64,000 nt of DNA, taken from Torreya grandis. Taxonomy: Eukaryota > Streptophyta > Pinopsida > Cupressales > Taxaceae. Shown piece after piece: positions 37,319-49,725 of this stretch. Under the pieces are notes generated by a model, which was not told where the DNA came from, made no database searches, and saw nothing but the letters and a program-made list of their open reading frames with translations. Location of the stretch: positions 709,001 through 773,000 of the forward strand of contig JARHVA010002682.1 in assembly GCA_037957365.1 (NCBI GenBank), written 5' to 3'. A program made the translations under genes and the position numbers. Numbering within the stretch: the first letter of the stretch is position 1; every line of letters begins with the position of its first letter.

Positions 37319-38490
37319 TGTAAACATCTAATTTTGGTACATGACCCTTTTTCATAATGTTTTTCCCTTATTTATCACACTTAGTCCATGTATACACATT
37401 TAGATATTTTTAGTACATCTTCCCCTTGTGTTTGGTCTAATATAATCATCCTGTGGCATAGGTATTCCTTGTATCTTGATTTTTTTGTTCACTTTTAGCC
37501 CATGAAAACCTATCCATTGGATGCATAATGTTTGAGAACCTATAGATTAACTATTAATTTATCTTCATATGAACTCAAATGCTCTTGGATTATCCAAAAT
37601 ACTTTTTCAATATATTTTCATATGTCCTAGTCTGCCCATGTGAACCACTTCCTTAACTTATGGGTCTATGCCTATAAACTTGCATCTACCTATATTTCAA
37701 GGTTGGTCATTTATAGGTATGCTTTAGAGAAGACTATATATAAAAGGATACTCTTATTCATTTATGAATCTAGAATCCTCATTTAAGCCTCTTATAAGTC
37801 GAGTCTCTCAAGCCTATTCTGTAAAGCTTCATCAATAGGACACCACTATCATTCTTTCACATTAAGCCAACATTATTTCTATATCGTTGTGGATATATCA
37901 CATAGAAGAAACATTTTTTCTACATCTTATCCAAGTATTTTCTCATCAATATACTTGTACCAAAAGAGGGTTTTAGTAATAGTTACTATATTTGCATTTT
38001 TACCTAAGGAGAGGAGGTTGAATCCCTACCTCAAACACAACATCTACACATTGCATGAGCTAAAAGGGGTCTGATTCCACCATGCAGAATATGTAGTGTA
38101 ACCCCACCTTGGTGGTTACCTTCCCAACTAATTTTCCTTTATCTCTTTTTGGATTAATATCTCATTGTACAAAGCTAGGTCAAATATCAAAGAAAGGATT
38201 GAAATTAGCCAAAATGGGAAAGTTATTAGATCACAAAATTATTTATAGGTTATGTGTGACTTGTTATTTGAATCATTTTTTATAACTATAAATTTATTTG
38301 AAAATTTTGGAATAAGCCAAAGTTTAGTTTTTTATATTTAGCCCCTCGTAGTCAAAGTTTTAGAAGTTAAATTAACTATTTTTAACATATTTAGATTTGT
38401 ACATGTCACTATAATTTCCATTTGGAATTAGATATGTCTTATGCAATGGTTTTTACATTATTGTTAGAGTAAAACCAGTTTAGTGTAAAA
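37319..38490 (+). repeat. 3' LTR of element C
   Basis: It starts TGTAAACATCTAATTTTGG and is collinear with 22030-23149. Common parts include ggataatatctcattgta-like and aaagctaggtcaaat blocks and the end tagtgtaaaa. It is followed by the right target duplication and then by the 5' half of the F gag on the minus strand. Confidence 0.75.
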
Positions 38491-38498
38491 TAATGTGA
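38490..38498 (+). repeat. target-site duplication of element C, right side
   Basis: The string ataatgtga matches 22019-22027. One copy is enough to restore a continuous F gag reading across the site, which independently supports the insertion point. Confidence 0.6.
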
Positions 38499-39435
38499 AA
38501 GATCTCATTTTCCATTAAACATTTCAAACTTTGGAGCTACCAAGCCTATTAGAAAACCATATACCAACACTACATATGCCAAAGAGGTACCATAATATAA
38601 TTGGATGTAATCATATTAATTTGATTATGGGACCCTTTATCGAGGATTTAAATTTGTTTTTTCATGTCATGAAGGGTGTGCATCATAGTAGTCATTTTAG
38701 GATTTGGAGAAAAAATAGTAGGTGGAAAGGTGGCATAAGTTGGGATAGAAAAAAATTGAAAAATTGAAGGACTAGCATCATGCTAAGAAGATAGAGGAAT
38801 GTTTTAAGAAAAATATTATTGATAAATAGAAGGAATATTAGAAATAAATTTGAGAAGGAATAGTAGAAGCAAATTGATAAGGAATAATAGAAACATTGAG
38901 AAGTAATAGTAAGAACATGTTGAATAATAGGATGAGCATTAGAACCAATAAGAATAGAAGCAAAATATGGTTGAGTATCAACTTTGGAAAAGATTAAATT
39001 TTTGGATACAACATCTATTATAATATTCATGAATCTTTGAATCTCATCGAGTTTTTTGAAATATGTTTTATAAATTAATTTATGTCTTGAGCCTTAATCA
39101 TATTTTGATCATCTAAAGTAGTTTCTTGATCAAAATATTCTTCACCATTTCATTCACATCAAATTTTTGAGATCCATAACCATTCACAACATTTTCATCA
39201 TTGGTGTTTGAAGAAGACACATTGGGTTTTGTAAAAACACATTGGCTTTTTGTAAAAACACATCACTTTTATCTTTTGCTAAAGTAACCTTGATTTTTGC
39301 ACCATTAGACAAATTTATAGATTCCATTTTCTTTTTTAACCTTGTCCTAGGATTAACCAAGTGAATTTTAACAAGACCTATGAGGTTTTGATTTATTCTA
39401 GCTCTTTTTATAGTTATAATCACATATTTAAACAA
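38499..39435 (-). pseudogene. 5' half of the gag of element F
   Basis: The minus strand reads, from high to low coordinates, NPRTRLKKKMESINLSNGAK and then a long broken stretch. Near 38520-38560 it reads LVAPKFEMFNGK, the start of the capsid core in this gag family (typically PKFxxFxGxxDP). The remainder of the gag lies at 21513-22018 and 16882-17378, on the far side of element C. This pairing is what shows that C jumped into F. Confidence 0.65.
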
Positions 39436-39827
39436 TTTAGGTGGAAAAAAATGAAATCAAACATAAAAAATACACACCATACAAGCACAATAGGGTTTGA
39501 ATATTTTGTCATAAATTAACTTTGTCTTGTGATCAATAAAATAAATCAAAATGAATTTATGGCTATTATATTTAAGTGTATGCAAGGAAATTGACCCTAG
39601 AAAAATTACATAAATTAATATCTAACATAATATGGACAAGATATAACCCTAGATGCAATAAGACAATGTAAATTCACCAACTGAAGCCCTAAAAGGGTTT
39701 AAGATAACTCTAGTTTACTATAATGTTCAAAAAATAAATGGATTACACTTAATGTGATAGCAATAAATGCAATACATATAATTAATATTCTAGATAGATG
39801 TGATTTTAATGAATGCAATAAGACTTA
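39436..39827 (-). other. putative leader of element F
   Basis: AT-rich DNA upstream of the F gag on the minus strand. No coding features. I could not identify a certain primer binding site. Confidence 0.3.
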
Positions 39828-40915
39828 ATTAATTATTCTAAATCCACTAGTAAGGCATTTACATAGGATTTATATACTTATCATTTAATAATGATTTAAT
39901 TGTTGGTATTAATCTATATTTAACCCTATAAATGGACACCTAGAATAGACATAGAAGTGTTAGGAACCTTGGCTAGGAGTCTAGATTTGATCAAGGAAAA
40001 ATATCATGAGAGTTAGAACACTTCTAGGTAATAGGAAGGATCCAAAATGAGTCGATGGTTGTGTTACCTTGGTCTTAATTACATGTTTCCTCACTTTGAT
40101 CTACACGTTGTGACACCTATATCATGCAAAACATATTTTCTTCTCCTTGCCTTGGAATGAAAACAATAACATATTTTAAGGGCCTATATTGAAGGTTATA
40201 AAGGCTCAATAAACATAATCTATTTTTCATACCACCATCAAACCCATAAATGGTGCAAAACACTTAATAAAATATGTTTAAAATTATAAAATTTCATAAA
40301 TGAAAATAACCTGAGAGATATACAAAACCCTAAGTCATGTGTCAAAGGTGCTTCATGAGAAATACTAGCTTCTCAAAAAGATAAATGTTCTAATGATTTA
40401 TTGACCTCTTTACAATCCCCAAGAGCCCTCAATAATGCTCTATGAATTGTTAGTATATTTTTTAATTCAAAATTAACTATAGTTATTGTATATTTATAGG
40501 TGATTAAATTCAAATTTGGACCATATTAGTGCACAAGCAGACATTAAATGGTCTCTTTTTTCTTTCTTTTAGATAAGTTAAAGATCTGGGTGGATTTTCT
40601 AGTTTCTCTAGACCCAACTAACTATAATTCCATCCAATAAAATAGAAGAATTATAAATCTTTGAGATAATAGATAAGAATACTATAAATAGATCCATTGT
40701 CGTACCCATGAGATGAGTAGTTCTCCATCTGGGAGCTACTTTACCAGATTCTATATTAAGCGGTTTTAAATAATTTCCTAAACTAGTTCATATTGGCCCA
40801 GTTAAAAATGATTAGACAAAGGGGAAATGTCCACCCTAACCCAATTAAGATGAAAAAGAGAGCTATAAATTTTGGGATACTTCTGGTATAGATTTCAAGA
40901 CAAGAGAGAGAAAGA

Positions 40916-40989
<74 letters not shown>

Positions 40990-41340
40990 GGGTTGAGAAG
41001 AACAATAAGGACCATTGAAAACTAACAAATGTGTCAATAATGTCTAATTTAAAGCAATAATCAATAAATACATAATTACCCTAAAATTTCACTAATTAAT
41101 GAATAATAATTTCCCATGGGCCATTTTTAAGTGGCTATAATTATTATCTCATAATAACGTGTTAGCATCATGAGTACATGGGGACTGCAAGACAACAACA
41201 TGAAATGTAAAATGTTCATATGACTAGAAAAAATGTGCAAACCTCATCAAGGCAAAGATTTTAGATGAATATTGAACCCTTTTGTATTTATTTTTTAATT
41301 TAAATGTTCCCTCTTATAATACAATAAAAAAATTTACCTT
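39828..41340. repeat. LTR-like repeat, copy a
   Basis: It shares collinear blocks with 41378-43500. The blocks are cttaattaattattctaa (39828 and 41381), aaaacatattttc (40128 and 42247), and a long block around tcatgtgtcaaaggtg to tataggtgattaaattcaaatt (40335-40515 with 42421-42600). A TATA motif ctataaataga occurs on the plus strand at about 40682. The two could be LTRs of one or two elements, and the strand is not certain. Confidence 0.5.
40919..40985 (+). repeat. AG dinucleotide microsatellite
   Basis: An almost uninterrupted run of about 33 AG units. On the minus strand it translates as a Ser-Leu repeat, which is an artefact of the microsatellite and not a gene. Confidence 0.95.
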
Positions 41341-41452
41341 TAAATAATCATTATGAAACACGTATAATTACCACATAAAATGCTTAATTAATTACTCTAA
41401 GTCTAATAGTAGGGCATACATGTAGGGTTTAAATACTTATCTTTTTTTTATA

Positions 41453-41463
41453 CTATTGATCCA
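41453..41463 (+). repeat. target-site duplication, left (11 bp)
   Basis: The string ctattgatcca occurs here and at 42185-42195. Confidence 0.7.
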
Positions 41464-42184
41464 TTTTATTTTATTTATTTATTTTGGATTATAGGGTAAA
41501 AGTGGGTTTTTGAAATGGGCCAAACCCTTATACAAGATAATAACATCAAATTAAAAAAGGGGGATAAAATCTAGAGTTAATAAGTATGACAAGGCAAAAA
41601 CAAAGTTCGTGCTACCAAAAAGATGCAAGTAAACGATAGAAAAAGCTTAAAAATAGTAGAGAGTTACATCAAAATTTAAGACTAAGAATAAAATAATTCA
41701 TTCAAGGTCTAAGTTTATTCCCATTCTTATTTCAAAAGCTTTAGTTGATCTTCTACCTTGACTAGATCTATGTCTTTATCTTCAAATTATTTACCTTTCC
41801 TCTAGCTCCTAATTATTTTACTTGGTCCTTCCTCTTCAATAATAATTTTCCTTTTCCTTATACCTTCCTGAAGCATGAATATACTAGTAGCACATTTTTT
41901 TATGGTTGTTCTACTTAATTGAATAACCTTTTCTAGATTTTCATTATGAGATTTTTGGTCCCTTTACACATGTCCCATTTTTTCATTTAGTTTGTTCATC
42001 TTCTCCTTAAGTTCACTAATACTAATTTTTAAGGTCCATACATCTTTTTCAAATAAATAATTGACTTGAGGTTGGGGTTTTTCTCCATTCAGTTGATGAT
42101 GTAGGAGTTATATTCTAATCTTCATTCTCTCATTCTCAATCATAAACCATTTAAGAATATTCTATTACAGGTGATAATCCTTCT
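41464..42184 (-). mobile_element. second retroposed insert with coiled-coil coding end
   Basis: It is flanked by 11-base target duplications, with an A-rich minus-strand end (variants of AAATAAATAAAATAAAAT) at 41464-41490. On the minus strand a broken coding part reads ELKEKMNKLNEKMGHV, then NLEKVIQLSRTTIKKCATS, MLQEGIRKRKIIIEEEG. This is a coiled coil followed by a basic-acidic tail. About 250 bases of untranslated sequence follow. The architecture resembles the insert at 30892-31471, though I could not show clear sequence identity. The gene of origin is not recognised. Confidence 0.65.
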
Positions 42185-42195
42185 CTATTGATCCA
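42185..42195 (+). repeat. target-site duplication, right (11 bp)
   Basis: Exact match to 41453-41463. Confidence 0.7.
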
Positions 42196-44219
42196 ATTTT
42201 GAATCAACATTCTCATCCTTAATCTACGGTACCTATGTACATCCAAAACATATTTATTAACAATATCTAAAACTTAATGAAAATAATAAGTGTTTTGGGG
42301 TATGTTTTAAGGGTTAGCTAGGGTTTTGAGAATCATCTAATTATCTTTCCCCTAAACAATAAACATCAAAAACAAAAAAAACATCATTGAAACAATCTAG
42401 TCACTTACAAAAATATTAGGTCATGTGCCAAATGTGATCCAAAGAAAATACTAACTTCCACAATAATAAGTGATCTAATGATTGTTTGATTTATCTAGAA
42501 TGCTTGTGAGTGCTTAGTATATTCTTTGTAATGATCACTATATATTCTGTAAAATTAACTACAATGTTTGTTTACTTATAGGTGACATTTGAATTCAAAT
42601 TAAAAAAATATTAATATTCATGCTGACTTCCAACAAATATGAATTAAAAATGGAAAGAGGTGAACATACTTACCTGACTTAAAAGGGGCTCTAAAGTATA
42701 AAGTAAGATAAGGATAAGAAAGTGGGAGGACAAGATAATATAGGAGATGTAAAAAAGGGATATTTTAGCAAGGTATAAGTGAATAAGAGGGCCCATATTA
42801 CCCAATTAATCCAAATTAGATAACATAAACAAGTGTGCTAAAATAATTATAAAATAACACTAAATTATTAAAAATACCTTAAATATATCGATCTAAAAAA
42901 TGCCAAGATGTATCAATATTGAGGCACCTATCTTGGTTTTATCACATAGTTTTTGTATTAACCACATTGCAAACATATTGATTATTGAAATCATCACTTT
43001 TCCTAAAATTTTCCTTATAACTAGTAATAAATGGCCTTGATATAGTTGAACCATTATGTCAAGCTCAAAAAAACATTTATAAATAGAGAAAGGGATGCAA
43101 ACTCCATTGTATGCTCAAAATGTCTTATGTCTCCATTTTTTGATTGCCTTATATGAGCTAGAATAAAAACTAATCCATAATAGTTAAATAGAAGTCCAAT
43201 TTGAGGGCAAACATTTTTTTTACATATCACATTATTACACTCACTTATTCCACCCCCTTGGTTATCATTGAAGGTAAAGCATGTCATGTAATCATGCCAC
43301 AAGACCATTTTTATGTGTCAACAACTCCCACAAATAATTTAATTTTAAAATTTCATTTTGCATAGTATATCATTTTGGCAGCGTGTATGGATTTTAAAAT
43401 ATAAAAGAGTGAGAAAACATAATATGGGAGAGGAATAATAAATCCTCAACATGGGGGTGTGTCTAATTAAAATGAAATGACTGTAATTACGTCCATGAGA
43501 TCTAACAATTTATGGGACAATGATTTTTAAAGCTAATTAAATAACCCAAAGATGATGATATTATGGATCAAGTTGTTTCTTTAAGAACATTACTCCTTCT
43601 CATACTAATTTAGGGTATCAACGTTCCTAACCTTTTTATCGTAGTCTCTTCAAATAAATCCAAGATGCAGCCAACTCTTGATGTTTTTTGTATACTTGAC
43701 TTGAATTTCCTTGTAAATTTAGAATTCAAGGATGATTTTTTCTTCTAATACTTACAAGATGTTGAAAACATATATCCTCTCCTCATACTCTTCCTTAGGA
43801 TTCATCCATTTGCCTACCTAACATCTAATCCTATGGTAACTAGTCTTTATTTTAACTATAAGTATCTTCTTCCTCAATTTTATTTCATTTACTATGTATG
43901 ACTTTTTTCAATGCTCATAAGTCAGGTTGAATTATGTAATATAGTGTTGTCATTTCCTACATGTTTTATTTCTTTTCATGATTATTCTAAACCTATCATT
44001 CACATACTTTTGTATTTCTTTGATAAGTTTTCAACATTCTTTTAGGAAAATATCCCATATACTTATCCATTTTTGGATATATTTCATCCATGTGATCTTC
44101 ATAGTGTAGATATTTTATTCTTTTGAAACCTTAGGCCACATGTTGGTCTCTATGTATTACATTTTTCCAAGTAGCATAGTAATCTAGTCATAGCAGTTGC
44201 CTCTAATGGGAAAGTTCTT

Positions 44220-45930
44220 ATTTCTAAAAGAATAATTTTTTAGTGAACTAAAGTCTTTATTATGAAGTTCTTTTTGATTGGGTACTTTTGGATCCTTTTC
44301 ATTTTTCTCTGTTTCAAACTTGAAGTGACACTAGCCCATAGTTCACACCAATACAACACCACAGGTGTGAAAAGTAGCTCAAATAAGAACAGTTTGGTCT
44401 TTGAATCCCAAAACTCTACATTCTTACATCCATTTTGAAGTGCATAAATAACTTTCCATACACCTTGTAATATTTTCATTCTACATGTATCCCAACTAAG
44501 TTTTTTGTGAAAGTCTAGACCAAGATACTTGTATTTTGATTTTATTGCAAGAGGTCTCTTTTGAATTGGAAGTTGAAATGCTTCTTTTTACTTTTAGGGA
44601 GAAGACTGGTATTTTGGTTTTTTTAATGTTAACCTACATCAATACCTTTTTACAAAAGAGATGTAAAGCCTATAAGTGGTCTCTTAAGTCTTGGGTTTTC
44701 TGGCCACTAGAATTAGATCATTGGAATACATTTTCATCACATATTTGGCCAAGTGGACCCCTCCACCTCCATATTTTTCTATTGATTCTTTTTAATTATT
44801 GATATATATCCAAAACAAACTAGGGTGCAAAGAGAGATGTTGTTCAAGACCAATTTCAATCCCAAATCACTTAAGCATTCATGCTTGCATTTTAATTTTG
44901 GCCTTGACTTGCTCATATAATTTATGAACTACTACCTTGTAATGATTTGGACCCCTAGTTACTCCATTTTATCCATAGTTTTCTCTTTGATATTGTGTTA
45001 GATATCTTCTTGAAATCTATGAAACAAAAATATACATCACTTTTTTTATGTCAAACCTTTTCAATTAAGTGTCTAAGCATGAAAGAATGGTCTATTGTTG
45101 AATGTTTTGGTCTAAAATTTGCTCAGCTCTTTCTATTATATCCATTTTCTCAAGTCAAACTACTAATCCTACATTCTATCATACTCCCAAAGATATTTTC
45201 AAAGAGTGTATTTACCATGATGGTTTGATAGTTTGAAGGATTATTAGCATCTCAACTCCTACACAAAGATATGGATGATTTAGTTGTCTACTATGTCAAA
45301 GAGCCATTCTAAATGACCTCCTTGAATATTTCTCTAATTTGAGATGCTATAACTATTTCTCCCTATTTTAGATGTTCTACTCATAATTTTTTTATGTCTT
45401 GAGCCTTACCTATTTCTAGTTTCTTAATCCTTTGCATGATGTCTTTAGTTGTAAAAAGTTCTTATTTGATGTTGATTGTAAGAGGCACATCTTTTTCCTT
45501 TTAACATTCACACAACTATTTTGAATACTCAAACCACTGACTTGCTATAGTGTTGTTTTATGTTTTTTTCCTAATGTATCCTCAAAAATAATTTTGGGTC
45601 ATGCTTCCCTAAGTATATCAATGTTTTCCTTCTTAGTTTTGTATACTCTTCCTTTTTGTTCTCACCATTTGTTCATATATTGTTTTATTTGCCTTTATTT
45701 TACCTATTGTCTATTTTAATTATATTTTTTCTTAATACCTTACATTCTTGATCATACCAAGGATTTTTCATAATGCATTTTATTCTTATTTTAGGTTTAT
45801 ATCTCTTGCATGAGCTTAGATATTCTTTAATTACATGCATTGTCCTCTCATCTTTAGTGGAATATATAAATATGTTTGATGTTGTCTTATCTTCTCCCTC
45901 CTGCAAACTGCTACTCAATGCCAACCTTAA
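44220..45930 (-). pseudogene. LINE reverse transcriptase remnant
   Basis: An upstream linker reads NPWYDQECKVLRK (about 45740). A block matching the family's D-F-K-K-A-F-D motif is altered to FQED with a stop (about 45010). The catalytic YADD box has become YSND at 44717-44728, followed by LILVA. The C-terminal part at 44240-44479 reads NGCKNVEFWDSKTKLFLFEL and VVLYWCELWA. The enzyme would copy LINE RNA into DNA at the nick. The altered catalytic box and the stops rule out activity. Confidence 0.8.
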
Positions 45931-46019
45931 GGCTTTCCCATTTTTTTATCTCAAAAGGATGTTCCCTTTAGTTGCTGGTTTATTTTGATTGGCCCAAATA
46001 TGCTCATATTATTGCTTAT

Positions 46020-46102
46020 TTCCTTGTATTTAAAATTTTATATAGAATGGGTTTTGATCTGATTTAAGTTCCATAATGAAATCCTTTACTTCCAACTTTT
46101 TT

Positions 46103-46141
<39 letters not shown>

Positions 46142-46880
46142 GAACATATAACATAGTTTACTACAATTTTTATATCATGGGTTTTCAAATGTAGTTCCCT
46201 ATTTTTTTCCATTTACTCGTATTATTACAGATGATAAAATTATATATGTTGCACAAGCTTAGTATCTCTTCCCAAAAATTCTTGATAGTCCCATGCTCAT
46301 CTTTTGAAAGTCTAGTCCATTGTTGATTTTCTTCTTCTTTTAGCCATAGAGAATTGGTGTATAGGTCCTCATTATTTCTTATAATGTCAGTGTTTGTTTT
46401 TTGTCATTACATTGAATAACCCAACAAGAATTATCTCCCCTAGTTTACTATAAATTTAAATATCCCTCTTTATGGATGAATATAGGTCTTCATGATTTAA
46501 ATCATGCTTCTTATAATATTTGGAATTTTGGGGGCAAATTAGCATGTAACTGTGCTAAATGCTATGCCATTTTCTATGATTTTAATCCATATATATTATT
46601 TATTTACACATTATTTTTTCTATTTTGATAGTTTTGGCCCAAGATTATTTTATTATCACCACTATTCATTTGTGCCCTTTGCCATTTTCTATTGCCTTAT
46701 TCCATATTGATACTTTCTTGTATCCCTCAAAATTTTTACTCTTGCAACAATCATGCTCATGCGTTTATGTAAGAATGATTATATATAAGCTATGGGCCCA
46801 AACCCAGATCTTCTTCTCCAAGGGTAACCTTTATAAAGCCAACTTACCAACATAATATGCTCATAATAGGCCCTACTCCC
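46020..46880 (-). pseudogene. LINE endonuclease remnant
   Basis: The minus strand at 46381-46447 reads LGEIILVGLFNVMTKNKH, which matches the catalytic G-D-F-N-A-R-T block of LINE (exonuclease-endonuclease-phosphatase fold) endonucleases with D changed to L. The frame has stops downstream, and an AT microsatellite (46107-46137) interrupts the C-terminal side. A more upstream part around 46640-46850 reads NHSYINA and NSGDNKIILGQN, plausible for the same domain. Confidence 0.65.
46107..46137 (+). repeat. TA dinucleotide microsatellite
   Basis: A run of about 15 TA units inside the LINE endonuclease remnant. Confidence 0.95.
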
Positions 46881-47720
46881 CATTTGTTTTAGATCTTTTC
46901 CTTAGTCATATAGACTTTCCCATTTTTTAAGTATGACCATTTTCCTTCATTCCTTGTTGCCTTCACTTTTTTCCCATTCCTTCTTTCTCTATTATAGCTG
47001 CAAAAATGTTAGGTCCTCGTCTAGGTAAAACTATGAGCCTCTCAACAAGCCTTTATTTCTTAGCACATAGTTTTATCCTCAAATTTACCATCATAACATG
47101 TATATACCTATCTCTTCCCACTTCCCTCATCTTTCCAATTTTATTTATTTGTTAGATCTAACTTTTCCATTGTAACTGATCTTTGATAAATCCTTTATTA
47201 AGTTGCTTGTCTCCTCCCCTTCTCCATGCTCTTTCAATCCTTTGATGATTATGGTTGTTGATCCATCATATTTTTCTCTTTCTTCTATCATTTGACCCTT
47301 GAATTTCTATTTTATCAAGTTTTTATATTTATCCAATAATTTTTTACTACTTATGCCCATGTCAAAGCCTCTTCTAGTTGATTTCTTAGATCATTTTCTC
47401 TTGCTTCCATGTTTTGAAGTGCATATTTAAATTATTTTATTTGCATTGACCTCACTCTTTCACCCCTTTCCTTGGCATCTATTGGAGAGTGAATAATTTT
47501 TTTGAGGTCATACCATTTATGTTATCCAACATCCATGATTTTTTGTAGTTTTGATATTTGTGCTTTGATAAATTCTTCTAATTTTAATATATTTCATTTT
47601 TGTCCTTGCTTTTATGTTATCTAGCCTCTCTTTATGGCTTATTAATAATTTTACATATATATTTGATGAACATATATATGGATTTATTGTAGGGTCGTAT
47701 GTTTTCTTAATATCTTGAAT
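46881..47720 (-). pseudogene. LINE ORF1-like remnant
   Basis: On the minus strand a helical, charged stretch (ARENDLRNQLEEALTW, about 47350-47400) is followed by TTIIIKGLKEHGEGEETS (about 47205-47255). Later comes YVLRNKGLLRGSQFYLDEDL with a stop replacing Gln and ERKKEWEK (about 46960-47060). A coiled coil followed by an R/K-rich single-strand-binding region just upstream of the endonuclease is the layout of many LINE first proteins. Confidence 0.5.
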
Positions 47721-49628
47721 CTCCTCTAGGGAGATTATATTGTTAGGGTTATGTGTCTCATTACTTCATTTTATGGTTGTTTTATCATTCTATGATTATT
47801 TATCATGTTCCTTAATTTTACCAATATGTTATGAAATTTATTTTCCTCATTTCCATAGCCTGCATGTGAATTTTTCTAAGCATTATAATTTGATTTAGGT
47901 AAAACCCCTGGTAATTTTAATTTATAAGATTGTATTTATTTATGTGATTGTATCTCATTTATTTTTAGTCTTTATTTATGATTATTTATAACATTTTCCC
48001 TTGCTCAAACTTGCCAAAGTCTTATTATCCCCCAATAATGTTTTGCATTGAATAGATTGGTTTTGCATGTAGTTATGAGACAGTTACAATTGACTAAGAT
48101 GATGTCATGGTATTGTGTGAGATCTCTAATATTTATGGGTATAAATAAGTATGTGTTATGCATGTGTTTTATGTTCCAATCATTCCCTAGATAGGAATTA
48201 ATCTATGCATATGCATGGACCATTTCATGTCCTGTCATAACCTCCACTAGTATCGATATCTTAGGTCAAGTCATTTTACTAAATAGTAAATCCTAATGAT
48301 CTTTTATCTTCTATTATGAGGAAAACCCCATCCATGATATGTACTTCTTCATTATAAGTTCTTCCCCATTAGATTTCACCCAATTTAAAATCCATTTCTT
48401 GATATTTTATTATAAAGTTTTGGTGCATGCTATAGAGATGGTAAGTATTATTTATAGATTTTTGTATTTATTTTAACTATGCCCCACACTTTGTGATGTT
48501 TATTGTTGTACTAAAAATGAGATTTATAGATGTGAAGAGTGGGTGTCAATACTTACTTGGTCCATGTGCCTTCTATGTTCACTATGCATGCTTTGTTGTT
48601 CATTGTGTCTCCTTTATTTAGTTAGAACCCTCCCCTAATTCATGTTTCATTCCTTGTAAAACCCTAACAAATATCATAGATGCCTCATGCTTATTGCTTT
48701 GTGAAACACTAGCATAGTGATCAAATTTAAAGCATTAGTTATAATTCCAATTCAAGGGTATGTATTCATCTAATCCTTCCATGATGGAAAGTTGTAATTA
48801 ATAAGAGTACTTAATTTGAAAAAAGTAAACTACATACAATGTTTATTTAAAAATATGTTAGATAAAATATTTTTCTTCCAATTTTTTTAGATTTCAATTT
48901 CTGAATCAGGTTTGAACTTCTTGGATCTTGCATATGTGAACTATATGATTGAATTTAACCTTTTTGGCAATAAAATATAGAGAAATTTTTTTAAAGACCA
49001 TGTGAAATGAAAGGGAAATATTTGGATGGACTTTAAAAAATAATTAAGGATTAAAAATATATTTATGGATTGTTATAGCAATATTTACTCTTTGATGTTT
49101 CCTTCTTTAAATATGGTTGATGTAAATTTTGAAGAGAAATTTGATTGAATAATCATCATAAAAAATTTACCTGATAGACATAATTCACCATAAAATTAAC
49201 CCCTTATTTGAAGGACTAATAAAAATAAAGTATGGTTGGAAAAATAATTATTTTGAAAGAGGGTTTTCATGTAAAATTAATTTAGGGCCTAGGAAGAGAC
49301 CTCGTGGACAACCTACTTATACAAATTTAAGAGGGTTATGAACATAAGAAAATTATGATTGACAAAGGAGATGAAATGAAAAATGCAAATGAATAAGGAA
49401 AGCAGAGAAGATGATGGCCAACTGATGTAGAACTATAATATCAAAGTTATATTATGTTAAGTTCTATATAATATCAGAGAGGTTATATATATGGTGTTTT
49501 GTATGTTATGATTAGTTCCTTGTCATTTTTAATGCTTGATTCACCCACCTCATATGTATGCATCTGAGCTAATAGAATGGATTGTGATTGAGGAATGATA
49601 GGATGATCTCCTAACTATGATTGGTTCT
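47721..49628. other. AT-rich stretch without recognisable genes
   Basis: I see no coding similarity, LTR pairing or tandem structure that I can support. It might hold the 5' end of the LINE or sequence into which element B inserted. Confidence 0.4.
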
Positions 49629-49725
49629 CGTATATAGCTAATATTTTTTACTTTATCATTTATTAATACTTTATCTTGTAGCAGCTTATCAAAGCATCAA
49701 TCTCCCTAAGTGCATGCCTTAAATG
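49629..49725 (+). repeat. left LTR of element B, first part
   Basis: It begins CGTATATAGCTAATATTTTTTAC, aligned with TGTATAAGCCTAATATTTTTCAC at 63349, so the TG end has mutated. It includes tatcaaagcatcaatctccctaa matching tatgtatcaatatccctaa at 63411-63430. It stops at 49725, where element A begins. Confidence 0.7.
49721..49725 (+). repeat. target-site duplication of element A, left (AAATG)
   Basis: AAATG precedes the TGTTGGG end of the left LTR and recurs at 57375-57379 after the right LTR. With one copy removed, the flanks match the uninterrupted right LTR of element B (cttaaagggtgc at 63436). Confidence 0.92.

Larger units (their letters stand above)
22025..38490 (+). mobile_element. LTR retrotransposon C (Ty3/gypsy type), interrupted by element D
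   Basis: The 5' LTR (22025-23149), gag, protease and 3' LTR (37319-38490) are in one orientation, and the whole lies inside the gag of element F. Element D is inserted at 25328. After removing D, the C reading of the post-protease segment continues on the other side at 33439. No reverse transcriptase, RNase H or integrase is recognisable between the protease and the 3' LTR, where about 3.7 kb is repeat-bearing spacer. It thus looks non-autonomous, although heavy decay could hide lost domains. Confidence 0.75.
41378..43500. repeat. LTR-like repeat, copy b, carrying an insert
   Basis: This is the second copy of the repeat at 39828. Its offset from copy a changes from about 1550 to about 2090 bases between 41440 and 42411. 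This agrees in direction with the insertion of the 721-base element at 41464-42184. The right end is uncertain. Confidence 0.5.
43640..47720 (-). mobile_element. decayed LINE (non-LTR retrotransposon)
   Basis: On the minus strand, from high to low coordinates, there is an ORF1-like coiled-coil and basic part, an endonuclease with a GDFN-type motif, and a reverse transcriptase with a YxDD-type motif and C-terminal LYxCExWA-type block. LINEs insert by nicking DNA and reverse transcribing at the nick. Many stops and frameshifts show that this copy is dead. Target duplications and the A-tail were not found, so both ends are approximate. The clade was not assigned. Confidence 0.75.

Noticed and set aside
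40783..41037. Open frame with a Ser-Leu repeat on the minus strand
   Set aside because: It is the translation of the AG microsatellite at 40919-40985, with no domain on either side.
44536..45228. Plus-strand open frames over the LINE
   Set aside because: They are antisense shadows of the reverse transcriptase remnant, which has family motifs on the minus strand.
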